From: CAVTWY01 sp963738575
Lineage (GTDB): Bacteria > Pseudomonadota > Gammaproteobacteria > Burkholderiales > Burkholderiaceae_C
Assembly: GCA_963738575.1 (NCBI GenBank)
Contig: CAVTWY010000002.1
Span: 1,550,001-1,614,000 of the forward strand
Length of the DNA stretch: 64,000 nt
Direction: 5' to 3'
Below the pieces are notes generated by a model. That model was not told the origin of the DNA, made no database searches, and saw only the letters and a list, made by a program, of their open reading frames with translations. Shown here piece after piece: positions 17,197 through 26,837 of this stretch (within the stretch, counting starts at the first letter, position 1; every line of letters starts with the position of its first letter). The translations under genes were made by a program, and so were the position numbers.

Positions 17197-19906
17197 AGGC
17201 ACAGCCACCGTTGTTCGTCGTCAAGACTACCGCCCGCCAGCCTACTGGATCCGCGAGGTTGAGCTGACACTGGACCTCGATCCCGCCAAGACGATCGTCA
17301 CCAGCCGGATGCGCATCGAGCGCAACGCCTCAACGCCGGTGTCAGAGCCCTTGCAACTGCACGGCGAAGCCATCACCGTGTTGCGCGTCATGGCCAATGG
17401 CAACAGCGTGAGCTTTCGCGAAGAAGGCGGCATGCTCATCGTTGACGAACTGCCGCAAGATCAGGCGGGCTTCACGCTCGAGATTCGAAACGCCTGCGCG
17501 CCGATCAAGAACACCGAACTGTCAGGCTTGTACGTCAGTGGTGGTGGGCTGTTCACGCAGTGCGAAGCTCAAGGTTTTCGGCGCATCACCTACTTTGCCG
17601 ACCGCCCCGACGTGATGGCCACCTACACCGTGACCATGCGCGCCGACAAGCAGCGGTTTCCGGTGCTGCTGTCCAACGGCAATCTGACGGCTCAAGGTGA
17701 CCTGGACGGCGGTCGTCACTTTGCCACATGGCATGACCCCCACCCCAAGCCGTCTTACCTCTTCGCCATGGTGGCGGCTCAGTTGGTGGCCCGGGAGCAG
17801 CGCATACGCACGCGCTCGGGGTCCGAGCATCTCTTGCAGGTGTGGGTGCGACGCGGCGACCTCGACCGCACCGAACACGCCATGCAATCGCTGGTGGCGT
17901 CGGTGGCGTGGGACGAGGCGCGCTTTCAATTGCCGCTGGACTTGGATCGGTTCATGATCGTGGCAGTCAGTGACTTCAACATGGGCGCCATGGAAAACAA
18001 GGGGCTCAACCTCTTCAATTCACGCTACGTGCTGGCCAGCCCCGCCACCGCCACTGACGAGGATTACGCCGCCATTGAAAGCATCGTTGGGCACGAGTAC
18101 TTTCACAACTGGACGGGCAACCGCGTCACTTGCAGGGACTGGTTTCAGTTGTCGCTCAAAGAGGGGCTGACCGTCTTTCGCGACCAGCAGTTCTCGATGG
18201 ACATGGCTGCTGGCTCGTCGAGCGCACCCGCATCGGCACGTGCTGTACGCCGCATCGACGACGTGCGTCGTCTGCGCACCATTCAATACCCAGAGGATGC
18301 TGGCCCGATGGCCCACCCTGTGCGCCCCGATCAATACGCGTCCATCGACAATTTCTACACCTCGACGGTTTACGAAAAGGGCGCCGAAGTGGTGCGCATG
18401 ATGCAAACCCTGGTGGGAGAAGAAGGGTTCTTGCAAGGCATGGCGCTTTACTTCAAACGCCATGACGGCCATGCCGTCACGTGTGACGACTTTGCGCAGG
18501 CCATCGCCGACGCCAACCCTGAAAGCACCTTGGCGCACAAGCTAGACGCCTTCAAGCGTTGGTATGCCCAAGCGGGCACCCCCCGTGTGATCGCTCGCGG
18601 GCGCTACGACGCCCCCAGCCGAAGCTACACGCTTGGCTTGGAGCAACAGTGCAAGCCATCGCCCGGCCAGCCCACGAAAGAGCCGTTTGTCATTCCGGTG
18701 CTGATGGGTTTGATGGGTCGGTCGGGCCAAGCATTGCCCTTGAAGTTTCATCGCGAACCTGATGCGATGCCGTTGCAACGCTTGTTGGTGCTGGACGAAC
18801 ACCGAGCATTCTTCACTTTTCAGGACCTCGACGAAGAACCGGTGCTTTCCTTCATGCGCGGTTGCTCAGCCCCTGTCCACACCACCGATGGTTTGACCGA
18901 CGCTGACTTGCTCTTGCAGATGCGCCACGACACCGACGCATTCAACCGCTGGGAGGCAAGTCAACGCTTGGCGGCCGCTCGGCTGGGGGCCGCTTACGAC
19001 GCTGCCGACGGTGTGCAAGTGGTGGACGAGGCCTACCTGAGCACCCTGCGCGAGTTCATTCGCGACCCTGCCCTGGACGCAGCGTTCAAAGCCATGGTGC
19101 TGACACTACCCAGTGAGGCGTGGACGGCCGAAGAAAACGCAGAGGCTGACCCACAACGGATTCATGCGGCCCACGAGCGCGTGCGCCGCGAGTTGGCAAT
19201 GCGCCTGCACGATACGTGGGTTTGGGCCTACGAGCAGCATCAAATTGATGAGGGGTTTGCGCCGACGCCCGAACAAGCAGGACGGCGAGCGATGGCCAAC
19301 GTGGCGCTGGACATGTTGTGCTTGCACGCCACGCAAACGGGGGACGCCCTGTGGCAAGGGAAGGCGTATCAACGCTTCAAGACCGCCACCAACATGACCG
19401 ACCGGTTGGGTGCACTGGACGCGCTACTGAACGCCAACGCCGAGTTGGCCGACACGGCCATCGACCGCTTTTACGTTTTGTGCAAGGACGACCCCTTGAT
19501 GCTGGACAAATGGTTCGAGGCGCAAGCCCGCGCCAGCGAAACCACCGACGGCAGTTCACGCACGTTCAGTCGGGCCCGGGCCCTGTTGCAACATCCTCAA
19601 TTTGCACTCAGCAACCCAAACCGTGCAAGAGCACTCATCTTCATGTGGATGGCGCGCAACCCCGCCGCTTTTCATCGCAAAGATGCGGCAGGCTACGTGG
19701 TGTGGGTCGACTTGGTATTGACCCTGGACGCAATCAACCCCATTTTGGCCGCACGTTTGGCACGCGTGATGGACCGATGGCGCCATCTCGCCGAGCCGTA
19801 CCGCAGCAATGCACGAGAAGCCATCTCGCGCGTGGCCGCCAAAACGGACCTCAGCGCTGACGTGCGCGAAATCGTCAGCAAGGCGCTTGAAGAGAACGAA
19901 CGATGA
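17189..19906 (+). CDS. pepN: Aminopeptidase N
   Basis: PepN is a zinc metallo-aminopeptidase (M1) that removes N-terminal residues during cytosolic protein turnover. The 905-residue protein has the substrate-anchoring GAMEN (about residue 266) and the zinc site HEYFH with a downstream Glu in NRVTCRDWFQLSLKEGLTVF. The N-terminal beta domain and long C-terminal helical domain complete the usual architecture of 870-900 residues. The ATG at 17189 overlaps the HAD stop (ATGCGTGA). fbp starts in its last codons. Confidence 0.95.
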   Translation: MREGTATVVRRQDYRPPAYWIREVELTLDLDPAKTIVTSRMRIERNASTPVSEPLQLHGEAITVLRVMANGNSVSFREEGGMLIVDELPQDQAGFTLEIRNACAPIKNTELSGLYVSGGGLFTQCEAQGFRRITYFADRPDVMATYTVTMRADKQRFPVLLSNGNLTAQGDLDGGRHFATWHDPHPKPSYLFAMVAAQLVAREQRIRTRSGSEHLLQVWVRRGDLDRTEHAMQSLVASVAWDEARFQLPLDLDRFMIVAVSDFNMGAMENKGLNLFNSRYVLASPATATDEDYAAIESIVGHEYFHNWTGNRVTCRDWFQLSLKEGLTVFRDQQFSMDMAAGSSSAPASARAVRRIDDVRRLRTIQYPEDAGPMAHPVRPDQYASIDNFYTSTVYEKGAEVVRMMQTLVGEEGFLQGMALYFKRHDGHAVTCDDFAQAIADANPESTLAHKLDAFKRWYAQAGTPRVIARGRYDAPSRSYTLGLEQQCKPSPGQPTKEPFVIPVLMGLMGRSGQALPLKFHREPDAMPLQRLLVLDEHRAFFTFQDLDEEPVLSFMRGCSAPVHTTDGLTDADLLLQMRHDTDAFNRWEASQRLAAARLGAAYDAADGVQVVDEAYLSTLREFIRDPALDAAFKAMVLTLPSEAWTAEENAEADPQRIHAAHERVRRELAMRLHDTWVWAYEQHQIDEGFAPTPEQAGRRAMANVALDMLCLHATQTGDALWQGKAYQRFKTATNMTDRLGALDALLNANAELADTAIDRFYVLCKDDPLMLDKWFEAQARASETTDGSSRTFSRARALLQHPQFALSNPNRARALIFMWMARNPAAFHRKDAAGYVVWVDLVLTLDAINPILAARLARVMDRWRHLAEPYRSNAREAISRVAAKTDLSADVREIVSKALEENER

Positions 19907-20901
19907 CTGTCACCCTCACGCAGTACCTGGTCGAGCAACAACGCGAGCACGGGCACATTCCTGGCAAGCTGCGGTTGTTGCTTGAAGTGGTGGCGCGCGC
20001 CTGCAAACGCATTGCTATTTCGGTCAACAAAGGGGCATTGGGGGATGTCCTGGGCAGCGCCGGCAGCGAAAACGTTCAAGGCGAGGTGCAAAAGAAGCTC
20101 GATCTCATCGCCAACGAAGTGCTGATCGAGGCCAACGAATGGGGCGGCGCTTTGGCGGCCATGGCCAGCGAAGAAATGGACAGCATTCATGTGGTGCCCA
20201 ACCGCTACCCACAAGGTGAATACTTGCTGTTGTTCGACCCCCTCGACGGCTCGTCCAACATCGACGTCAATGTCTCGATCGGCACCATCTTCTCGGTGCT
20301 CAAAAAGCAGTCAGACCACCCCGGGGTGAGTGAACAAGATTTTCTGCAGCCGGGTCGCCAACAAGCTGCCGCAGGCTACTGCGTGTACGGACCCCAAACC
20401 ACCCTGGTGTTGACCGTGGGCGATGGCGTGGCCATGTTCACGCTCGACCGCGAGATGGGGTCATGGGTGTTGACCGAAGAGAACGTGCAACTGCCAGCTG
20501 ACACCAAAGAGTTCTCGATCAACATGAGCAACATGCGCCATTGGGATGCCCCGGTGCGTCGCTACATTGACGAATGCTTGGCCGGCAAAGCGGGCCCCCG
20601 GACCAAAGATTTCAACATGCGCTGGATCGCCAGCATGGTGGCCGACGTGCATCGCATCATGAGCCGTGGTGGCATCTTTCTTTACCCATGGGACCAACGG
20701 GAGCCCGACAAGCCAGGCAAGTTGCGATTGATGTACGAAGCCAACCCCATGGCCATGTTGGTGGAGCAAGCTGGCGGCGCGGCCACCAACGGGCAGCAGC
20801 GCATCCTAGACATCCAACCGACCAAGTTGCATGAGCGTGTCAGTGTGATGCTAGGCTCCAAGAACGAAGTCGCCATCGTGACGTCTTACCATACGCACTG
20901 A
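19903..20901 (+). CDS. fbp: Class I fructose-1,6-bisphosphatase
   Basis: Fbp dephosphorylates fructose-1,6-bisphosphate in gluconeogenesis and, in autotrophs, the Calvin cycle. The 332-residue protein has the metal-binding DPLDGSSNIDVN, an N-terminal GNVQGE-type regulatory region replaced by ENVQGEVQKK, and the C-terminal active site around LMYEANPMAMLVEQAGG. Length and motifs are standard. The ATG overlaps the pepN stop by 4 bp (ATGA). Being translated behind pepN ties gluconeogenesis to amino-acid supply, which is a plausible but untested reading. Confidence 0.95.
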   Translation: MTVTLTQYLVEQQREHGHIPGKLRLLLEVVARACKRIAISVNKGALGDVLGSAGSENVQGEVQKKLDLIANEVLIEANEWGGALAAMASEEMDSIHVVPNRYPQGEYLLLFDPLDGSSNIDVNVSIGTIFSVLKKQSDHPGVSEQDFLQPGRQQAAAGYCVYGPQTTLVLTVGDGVAMFTLDREMGSWVLTEENVQLPADTKEFSINMSNMRHWDAPVRRYIDECLAGKAGPRTKDFNMRWIASMVADVHRIMSRGGIFLYPWDQREPDKPGKLRLMYEANPMAMLVEQAGGAATNGQQRILDIQPTKLHERVSVMLGSKNEVAIVTSYHTH

Positions 20902-20978
20902 ACGTCCATGCTTTTCCCACGCTTGCATCGTTGACAACACAGTGTAGGGGGGTGCCCTGCTCGTGACCATTGGGGCCC

Positions 20979-20984
20979 TATAAT
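20979..20984 (+). promoter_or_regulatory. -10 element for tRNA-Thr
   Basis: A perfect TATAAT lies 37 bases before the tRNA, followed by a GC-rich discriminator typical of stable RNA promoters. No good -35 hexamer is visible at 16-18 bases upstream, so this promoter would rely on the -10. Confidence 0.55.
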
Positions 20985-21020
20985 CCCCGCTCTTGCAAGG
21001 TTTTGATGATATTTGACAGT

Positions 21021-21096
21021 GCCGGTGTAGCTCAGTTGGTAGAGCAGCGCATTCGTAATGCGAAGGTCGGGAGTTCGACTCTTCTCACCGGCACCA
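21021..21096 (+). tRNA. tRNA-Thr (anticodon CGT)
   Basis: 76 bases with an encoded CCA. The acceptor stem GCCGGTG pairs with CACCGGC, the D-arm is GCTC...GAGC, the anticodon loop TTCGTAA gives CGT (reads ACG), and the T-loop is TTCGACT. Confidence 0.96.
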
Positions 21097-21190
21097 GCAC
21101 CAGCGCCAACCCCGCGCGAACGCAACCTGTGAACATCGCCCTTCGCTGCGAGAAGTGCAGCCTGCCCCATGCCGGCGGTGCATCGTGAAC

Positions 21191-22075
21191 ATGCGCCCGG
21201 TTGCATGCAACCTCTGTGGCGCAGATGCCTTTCAAATCGTCTTTGCCGAGGGTGAAGCCCAGGTGCACCGCGTTGTGCGTTGCAACAAGTGTCAATTGAT
21301 GTACGCCAACCCACGACTGGCAGAGGTCGAGGGCGACGATATTTTGACGTACGACCCTGCCTACTTACCCGAGTTGTTGGCGCAGGGTGATTCGCGGTTG
21401 GACAAAGAGAAGTATCAAGTCGCCGATTACAACGATTCGCGTCAGTACCTCGCCCAACGATTTCCTGGGCGTGGTGATCTGTTCGAAGTGGGGTCAAGCT
21501 ACGGATACCTGTTGGCCCACTTCCAACAGGATGGTTGGCGCGTTCAGGGCGTCGAGCCCAACGCATTGAATGCAAGGTACGCGTCAGAATACCTTGGGCT
21601 TTCGGTGAAGGCAGCACTGCTTCCCGACGCGCAGCTGCCCAGTGGATCCAAAGATGCGGCGCTGATGATGCATGTCATTGAACACGTCCCCGACCCCAAG
21701 GCCACGCTTCAAGAAATTCATCGCATTCTCAAAACCAAGGGCATGCTCATCATGGAGACCCCCAGGTACGACTCCTGGGTTTTCCGATTGCTGGGGCGAC
21801 GCGAGCGAAGCATGTCGTGCGACGGTCACATTTACTTTTTTACGGTCGACACGCTTAGCAAACTGTCGGAGCAAGCGGGCTTTGACGTCCTTAAAACCGA
21901 CATCGTAGGACGGTCTTTGTCGTTGGACCGCTTGTTGTGGAACGTCGGTGTTGTCAGCAAGAGCAAAGCGATCGCCAGCACCCTCAGCAAACTATCGGAA
22001 AGTTTGGGACTTCATCGCGTGCGGTTCAAGCTTAACTTTCGAGACATGCAACGCATCTACTTGGTCAAGCACTAA
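21191..22075 (+). CDS. SAM-dependent methyltransferase with N-terminal Cys4 zinc motif
   Basis: A 294-residue class I methyltransferase. Near the N terminus two CxxC pairs (CNLCGAD and RCNKCQLMY) predict a zinc-binding knuckle as in sugar C-methyltransferases and related enzymes. The SAM-binding core follows: FEVGSSYGYLLAHF (motif I) and the acidic EP N loop, with HVIEHVPDP as motif IV-like. Substrate unknown; hydroxy-sugar or cell-envelope precursors are possible. It starts 94 bp after tRNA-Thr. Confidence 0.8.
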   Translation: MRPVACNLCGADAFQIVFAEGEAQVHRVVRCNKCQLMYANPRLAEVEGDDILTYDPAYLPELLAQGDSRLDKEKYQVADYNDSRQYLAQRFPGRGDLFEVGSSYGYLLAHFQQDGWRVQGVEPNALNARYASEYLGLSVKAALLPDAQLPSGSKDAALMMHVIEHVPDPKATLQEIHRILKTKGMLIMETPRYDSWVFRLLGRRERSMSCDGHIYFFTVDTLSKLSEQAGFDVLKTDIVGRSLSLDRLLWNVGVVSKSKAIASTLSKLSESLGLHRVRFKLNFRDMQRIYLVKH

Positions 22076-22134
22076 CCCGAGGGTCCGGTTGAATCACGCC
22101 CAGCGCTCACCTTGACGACCCGCCGCTTGCTGCC

Positions 22135-22824
22135 CTAGCGCTTGGGCTTGGATGTCGGTTTGCTTGTACCTGCTTGCTGCAGTGCGTCCGACAGTCCGAT
22201 TAACACACCACTGGCCAGCGCGCCCCAACTTTGCGCAAATGCGGACGCAGCTTGCACGCTGGCAGCCCTGGATTTGCGCATCGTGTCCTGCATCTGGCTG
22301 GCAAACTGCTCGACCGTTTGGGTTGCCTGCGCGCCGGTACCTGTGCCGCCCATTTGCATTTTTTCCAGCACGTTGCCCCATTGCTTGGACACTTGAGCTG
22401 ACGCCCCTGCTGCGCCCTGCCCCACCGCTTTGAAGAGCGCGTCTTCCATCTTCTCGACCGTATCCAGCGCTTGCTTCAAAACCGTATCTTGCATCGTCCC
22501 GCCTTGCTCCATCATTTTGCTGACTGCAACACGTTGGGCTTCCACGGCCCGCAGCAGTGCGTCGTCCATGCCAGCCATGGCACTTTGCAACATGGCCTCC
22601 ATATCAGGCGCCGGCAAAGCACTGGCGGCCGCGCCCTTGCTGGTGGCCTGGGTCACACTCTTGAGTGCCGAGCGAATGTTCTGAATGGTCAGCTCGCGCC
22701 CTTGCAATGCTTTGAGGGTGGCGTCATGCACCGCCTGGCGCACCTGCGTGGACTGCTTGGCGCTGGCTTCGGCCATCATCGCAATGAGGGCCGGCTGATC
22801 GAACATGGTAGGGCGTGTGGCCAT
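22135..22824 (-). CDS. Phasin-like Ala/Met-rich helical protein
   Basis: A 229-residue, alanine-, glutamine- and methionine-rich protein predicted to be almost entirely helical, with a basic Lys/Pro tail (TSKPTSKPKR) like those of granule- or DNA-associated phasin-type proteins. A central run QATSKGAAASALPAPD and the region AVEAQRVAVSKMMEQGG support a phasin-like coiled structure. Role in polyhydroxyalkanoate granules is inference from composition. No polyhydroxyalkanoate synthase gene lies in the window. Confidence 0.5.
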   Translation of the reverse strand: MATRPTMFDQPALIAMMAEASAKQSTQVRQAVHDATLKALQGRELTIQNIRSALKSVTQATSKGAAASALPAPDMEAMLQSAMAGMDDALLRAVEAQRVAVSKMMEQGGTMQDTVLKQALDTVEKMEDALFKAVGQGAAGASAQVSKQWGNVLEKMQMGGTGTGAQATQTVEQFASQMQDTMRKSRAASVQAASAFAQSWGALASGVLIGLSDALQQAGTSKPTSKPKR

Positions 22825-22880
22825 GGTTTAAAGCTCCGCGGTTGAGGGTATTAAAGGTTGACTGGCTTGCTGCTCAAACG

Positions 22881-24041
22881 TTAGCGCGTTGACGCCGGAA
22901 GCGCAAGCTTTTGCAGCACATGGCTGGCCAAGGCCATGCAGGACGTGAGGCCCGGCGATTCGATGCCGAACAAGTTCACCAACCCCGGCACACCATGAGC
23001 ATCTTCGCCCTGCACGATGAAATCTGCCAGCGGCTGCGATGCGTCATGAACTTTGGGGCGCAGGCCGGCAAACGCAGGGTGCAGGCTGCCCTCGGCCAGT
23101 CCAGGCCAAAACTGCTTGACCGCCTGCTCGAAGCCGAGGGCGCGGCGACTGTCCACTTCAACGGCGTGGGGTGCGTGGCCCCAAGACGCCTCATGGGCTT
23201 CAATCCACTGCGTATCCGGGCCAAAGCGCGCCTGCCCGCCCATGTCCAACGTCAGGTGCACGCCCAGCCCAGCGGCCGTGGCCAATGGGTAAATTAAACG
23301 TGAAAAAGGCGCCTTGCCCGCCAGCGCAAAGTAGTTTCCCTTGCACACACTGGCCTGCGGCACCAGTGTCTCTGGCAAGGCCGTCATGCCTCGCGCCAGC
23401 AAAGGTGCGTGATGGCCAGCAGCATTCACCACCACCGTGGCCAAAAGCTCCACGGGCGGGTCGCTGGCGACACTCACACGCAGCCCCTTTGACGTGCTTT
23501 GCAGCGCCGAGACGGGGCTCTTGAGCGCCAGCCACGCGCCGTGGTCTTGCGCGTCACCGAGCAAGGCCCTCATCAGGCTGTGGCTGTCGATGATGCCTGT
23601 CTCGGGCGACAACAGTGCCCCAGCGGTACGGGGCGCCAGCGCGGGCTCCAGCCGGCGCGCTTCATCACCGCTGATGCGTGTCACCTCCGTGGCCCCATTT
23701 TGAAGGGCCCTCTGGTGCAATTTGTCGAGCGCAGGCAGTTCGGCTGGCCCGGTGGCCACCACCAGCTTGCCCAGCCGGCGCCAAGGCACCCCATGTTGGC
23801 TGGCGAACTGCTCCACCATCGGGCGCCCTTGAACGCACAACTGGGTCTTGAGCCAGTCGCTGGGGTAGTGCAACCCGGCGTGCAGCACCTCGCTGTTGCG
23901 TGCGCTGGTGAGCGTGCCATAGGCATTGCGTGCTTCGCAAACGATCACGTCGCGCCCCACTCTGGCGAGAGCTCGCGCAACCGCCAAGCCAACGACACCG
24001 GCACCGATCACCACAGCGTCGACGCGCTCCGCTGACTTCAC
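22881..24041 (-). CDS. FAD-dependent oxidoreductase (L-2-hydroxyglutarate oxidase-like, DAO family)
   Basis: A 386-residue flavoprotein with the Rossmann motif VIGAGVVGLAVARALARVG near the start and the DAO-family second strand, ending ETIRNSEVLHAG-type (SARNSEVLHAGLHYP, about residue 50). The arrangement matches L-2-hydroxyglutarate dehydrogenase/oxidase. I favour the GTG at 24041, which has AGGA 8 bases upstream; the frame extends to 24095. Immediately downstream of paaZ, but a link to phenylacetate use is only inferred. Confidence 0.75.
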   Translation of the reverse strand: MKSAERVDAVVIGAGVVGLAVARALARVGRDVIVCEARNAYGTLTSARNSEVLHAGLHYPSDWLKTQLCVQGRPMVEQFASQHGVPWRRLGKLVVATGPAELPALDKLHQRALQNGATEVTRISGDEARRLEPALAPRTAGALLSPETGIIDSHSLMRALLGDAQDHGAWLALKSPVSALQSTSKGLRVSVASDPPVELLATVVVNAAGHHAPLLARGMTALPETLVPQASVCKGNYFALAGKAPFSRLIYPLATAAGLGVHLTLDMGGQARFGPDTQWIEAHEASWGHAPHAVEVDSRRALGFEQAVKQFWPGLAEGSLHPAFAGLRPKVHDASQPLADFIVQGEDAHGVPGLVNLFGIESPGLTSCMALASHVLQKLALPASTR

Positions 24042-24107
24042 GTCACATCCTGTTCTAAGAATGGCGGAAAGCGGCACAAGCGGCCGACACCGCACGAACC
24101 GTGGGCT

Positions 24108-26153
24108 TCACGCACGCTTGGCCACCAACGTCAAAATGTCGTAGCTCGCCACCATCTCACCGTGCTGGTTGCGCACCTCGACATCCCACGCCACGACTCC
24201 TTGCCCCACGCCCTGGGCATCCTGCTTGTTGCGGTCGGTTTTACGTTTGCAGGTGAGGCGCGCCTGAATGGTGTCGCCAATGCCCACGGGCTTGGTAAAT
24301 CTCAGCGAGTCGAGTCCATAGTTGGCCAACACCGGGCCTGGCGCGGGCGACACGAACAACCCCGCTGCGGCTGACAAGACAAAATAGCCATGGGCGATGC
24401 GCTGGCCAAACGCTGACTGCTTGGCGGCAACGTCGTCAAAGTGCATGTAAAAGAAGTCGCCCGAAATCCCCCCAAAGGCAACGATGTCGGCCTCGGTCAC
24501 GGTGCGTCGATGCGTCAACAACGAGTCGCCAATCGACAAGTCATCGAAGTACTTGCGAAATGGATGCACGTCCCCTTCCTGCACAACTGCACCCCGCACA
24601 TGCTCACCCGTGATGGCAGCTAGCATGGTCGGTGAACCCTGAACAGCCGCGCGCTGCAGGTAGTGTTTGACCGCGCGCACGCCCCCCAATTCTTCACCGC
24701 CGCCCGCGCGACCGGGGCCCCCATGCTTCAGCCCTGGAAGGGGCGAGCCGTGCCCCGTTGACTCGGGTGCCGACTCGGCGTTGAGCACGTGCACGCGGCC
24801 ATGCAGGGCCGCCAGCTCGGGCACCACGCGGCGCGCCAGCGTGGGGGCCTCGGTAGCCAATGACACCACCAAACTGCCACGGCCGCGTGCCGCCAGCGCG
24901 ATAGCTTCGTCCACGTCGTCGTAAACCATCAGCGTGCTGACGGGGCCAAAGGCTTCCACTTCGTGCACCGCAGCACCTGCCCCCGTGTGCCTCGCCAAGA
25001 GCAAGGTGGGCGCAAAAAACGCCCCTTCGGCAACCCCCTGTCCGCGCGGCGAAAAGCCGTCGCGCTCGCCGAAGACGACTTCACCGCTGTCGGCCAATTG
25101 CTGCGCGCGCGCTGCGACGTCACGTTGCTGGTCTTTGGAAGCCAGCGCACCCATGCGCACGCCCTCGAGCGAAGGGTCACCCACCACCACTTTGGACAAC
25201 ATGTCGCGCAAGCGTTGCGTCAAGGCGTCCAGGTGCGATCGCGGCACCAGCACGCGCCGAATCGCGGTGCACTTCTGCCCGGCCTTGGTGGTCATTTCAC
25301 GCACCACCTCTTTGGCAAACAGCCCAAACGTCGCGTGATCGGGCGAAACATCGGGCATCAAGATGGCGGCGTTGAGGGAATCGGCCTCGGCGTTAAAAGG
25401 GATGGATTTGCGAAGCACGTTGGCATGGCCACGCAGCTTGAGTGCGGTGTCGGCCGAACCTGTGAACGTGATGACGTCACTTTCTTGCATGCGATCGATC
25501 AAGTCGCCGGTGCTGCCGATGATCAATTGCAGGGCCCCGGGGGGCAACAACCCCGATCCATGCATCAAGCGCACGCAGGCCTCGGTGAGGTAGCTTGTGG
25601 CGGTGGCAGGCTTGATGATGCATGGCATGCCCGCAAGGAATGACGGTGCAAACTTTTCTAGCATGCCCCAAACGGGGAAGTTGAAGGCGTTGATGTGCAA
25701 CGCAACGCCGCGCCTGGGTACCAAGATGTGCGTACCCGCAAAGACACCCCGCTTGCCCAGGGCTGTGGCAGGACCCTCGTGCAGCACATTGCCCGAAGGC
25801 AGTTCATTGCCACCGATGCTGCTGTAAGCGTAGAGCGTACCCGTGCCACCTTCGATGTCGATCCAACCATCGGCACGGGTGGCGCCGGTGTGATGAGAGA
25901 TGGCATACAACAGCTCTTTTTGTTCACCCAGGTAAACCGCCAGCGCTTTGAGACGCTGGGCGCGCTGCTGAAAGTCCATCGACAAAAGCGCAGGCACACC
26001 CACGCGCCGGGCATGGTCCAGTGCCTGTGCAAAGTCGATCGACTCGGCATGGGTCTGCGCCACAAGGTGCCCGTCGAGCGCACTGCTCAAACTTTGCGCG
26101 GCGGTGCCACCCAGCCATCGATCCGCAATCAAACTCTGCAACACGCGTGTCAT
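24108..26153 (-). CDS. paaZ: PaaZ: bifunctional oxepin-CoA hydrolase / 3-oxo-5,6-dehydrosuberyl-CoA semialdehyde dehydrogenase
   Basis: PaaZ opens the oxepin ring of phenylacetate degradation and oxidises the aldehyde. The 681-residue protein has an N-terminal aldehyde dehydrogenase domain (about 1-520; NAD-binding FTGSADTALKL and catalytic Cys in GQKCTAIRR) and a C-terminal MaoC hot-dog hydratase (about 535-681; FDDVAAKQSAFGQRIAHGYF). Two-domain length matches E. coli PaaZ. It is the last paa gene of the operon, after the TetR-type regulator. Confidence 0.95.
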   Translation of the reverse strand: MTRVLQSLIADRWLGGTAAQSLSSALDGHLVAQTHAESIDFAQALDHARRVGVPALLSMDFQQRAQRLKALAVYLGEQKELLYAISHHTGATRADGWIDIEGGTGTLYAYSSIGGNELPSGNVLHEGPATALGKRGVFAGTHILVPRRGVALHINAFNFPVWGMLEKFAPSFLAGMPCIIKPATATSYLTEACVRLMHGSGLLPPGALQLIIGSTGDLIDRMQESDVITFTGSADTALKLRGHANVLRKSIPFNAEADSLNAAILMPDVSPDHATFGLFAKEVVREMTTKAGQKCTAIRRVLVPRSHLDALTQRLRDMLSKVVVGDPSLEGVRMGALASKDQQRDVAARAQQLADSGEVVFGERDGFSPRGQGVAEGAFFAPTLLLARHTGAGAAVHEVEAFGPVSTLMVYDDVDEAIALAARGRGSLVVSLATEAPTLARRVVPELAALHGRVHVLNAESAPESTGHGSPLPGLKHGGPGRAGGGEELGGVRAVKHYLQRAAVQGSPTMLAAITGEHVRGAVVQEGDVHPFRKYFDDLSIGDSLLTHRRTVTEADIVAFGGISGDFFYMHFDDVAAKQSAFGQRIAHGYFVLSAAAGLFVSPAPGPVLANYGLDSLRFTKPVGIGDTIQARLTCKRKTDRNKQDAQGVGQGVVAWDVEVRNQHGEMVASYDILTLVAKRA

Positions 26154-26177
26154 GCCATCGTCTCCTTAAACCCAAAC

Positions 26178-26831
26178 TCAAACCAGTGCCGAACGCGTCG
26201 CACGCGCGCGGTGTTTGGGCGAAGCGCCGCGCGGGGCCGATGCCACGGCCGGCAAACCACCCAAGAACAAATTGACCACCAGGGGCGCCATCGCGTCGTG
26301 GTCCAGCGCCCCGTCGGGTTGCAGCCAAGTGAACATCCAATTGATCATGCCAAAAAGCAGCATCGTCACCGGCTTGACGATATGTTGCGCCGATAACTCG
26401 GGCTTGTAGGCTGCAATGGCTTTGGCAAATGCGGCCACCACGCGGCGCTCGCAACCCAGCACGCGCTCGCGGTCGGTCGGGGCCAAGAAGCGTGTGTCCT
26501 CGGTCAACACCCGGTGGGCGTGCTGGGCATGGGCGTAGGCCTGCACAAATCGCAAGATGAGTTGCTCGACACGCTCGCGCGGCGCCAATTCAAGCGCCAT
26601 CACAGCGTCGACGATGCCCAGCAAATGCTCCACATGGCTTTGGGTCAACTCAACAAGCAAGGCGTCTTTGTCGCGAAAGTAGTGGTAGAGCGTGGGCTTG
26701 GACATGCCACAAGCTTGCGCCACTTGTTGCATCGTTGCCGAGGCGTAACCGTGCAGGGCAAACAGGGCGGCAGCCTGCTGCAAAATGGCTTCCCGCTGAA
26801 GCCCATAACTGAGTGCACGACCGCGAGCCAC
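26178..26831 (-). CDS. paaR: TetR-family regulator of the paa operon (PaaR-like)
   Basis: A 217-residue TetR repressor with an N-terminal helix-turn-helix (residues 12-55: AAALFALHGYASATMQQVAQ then SKPTLYHYFRDK) and a C-terminal ligand domain. Betaproteobacterial PaaR proteins repress phenylacetate genes and release DNA on binding phenylacetyl-CoA. Embedded between paaE (stop 7 bp away) and paaZ, it is likely co-transcribed with its targets. A palindromic operator candidate is at 33441-33454. Confidence 0.82.
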   Translation of the reverse strand: MARGRALSYGLQREAILQQAAALFALHGYASATMQQVAQACGMSKPTLYHYFRDKDALLVELTQSHVEHLLGIVDAVMALELAPRERVEQLILRFVQAYAHAQHAHRVLTEDTRFLAPTDRERVLGCERRVVAAFAKAIAAYKPELSAQHIVKPVTMLLFGMINWMFTWLQPDGALDHDAMAPLVVNLFLGGLPAVASAPRGASPKHRARATRSALV

Positions 26832-26837
26832 GACGGC

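Noticed and set aside
20955..20990. A full sigma-70 promoter with -35 box before tRNA-Thr
   Set aside because: The TATAAT is clear, but no acceptable -35 hexamer at 16-18 bases could be found, so only the -10 is listed.
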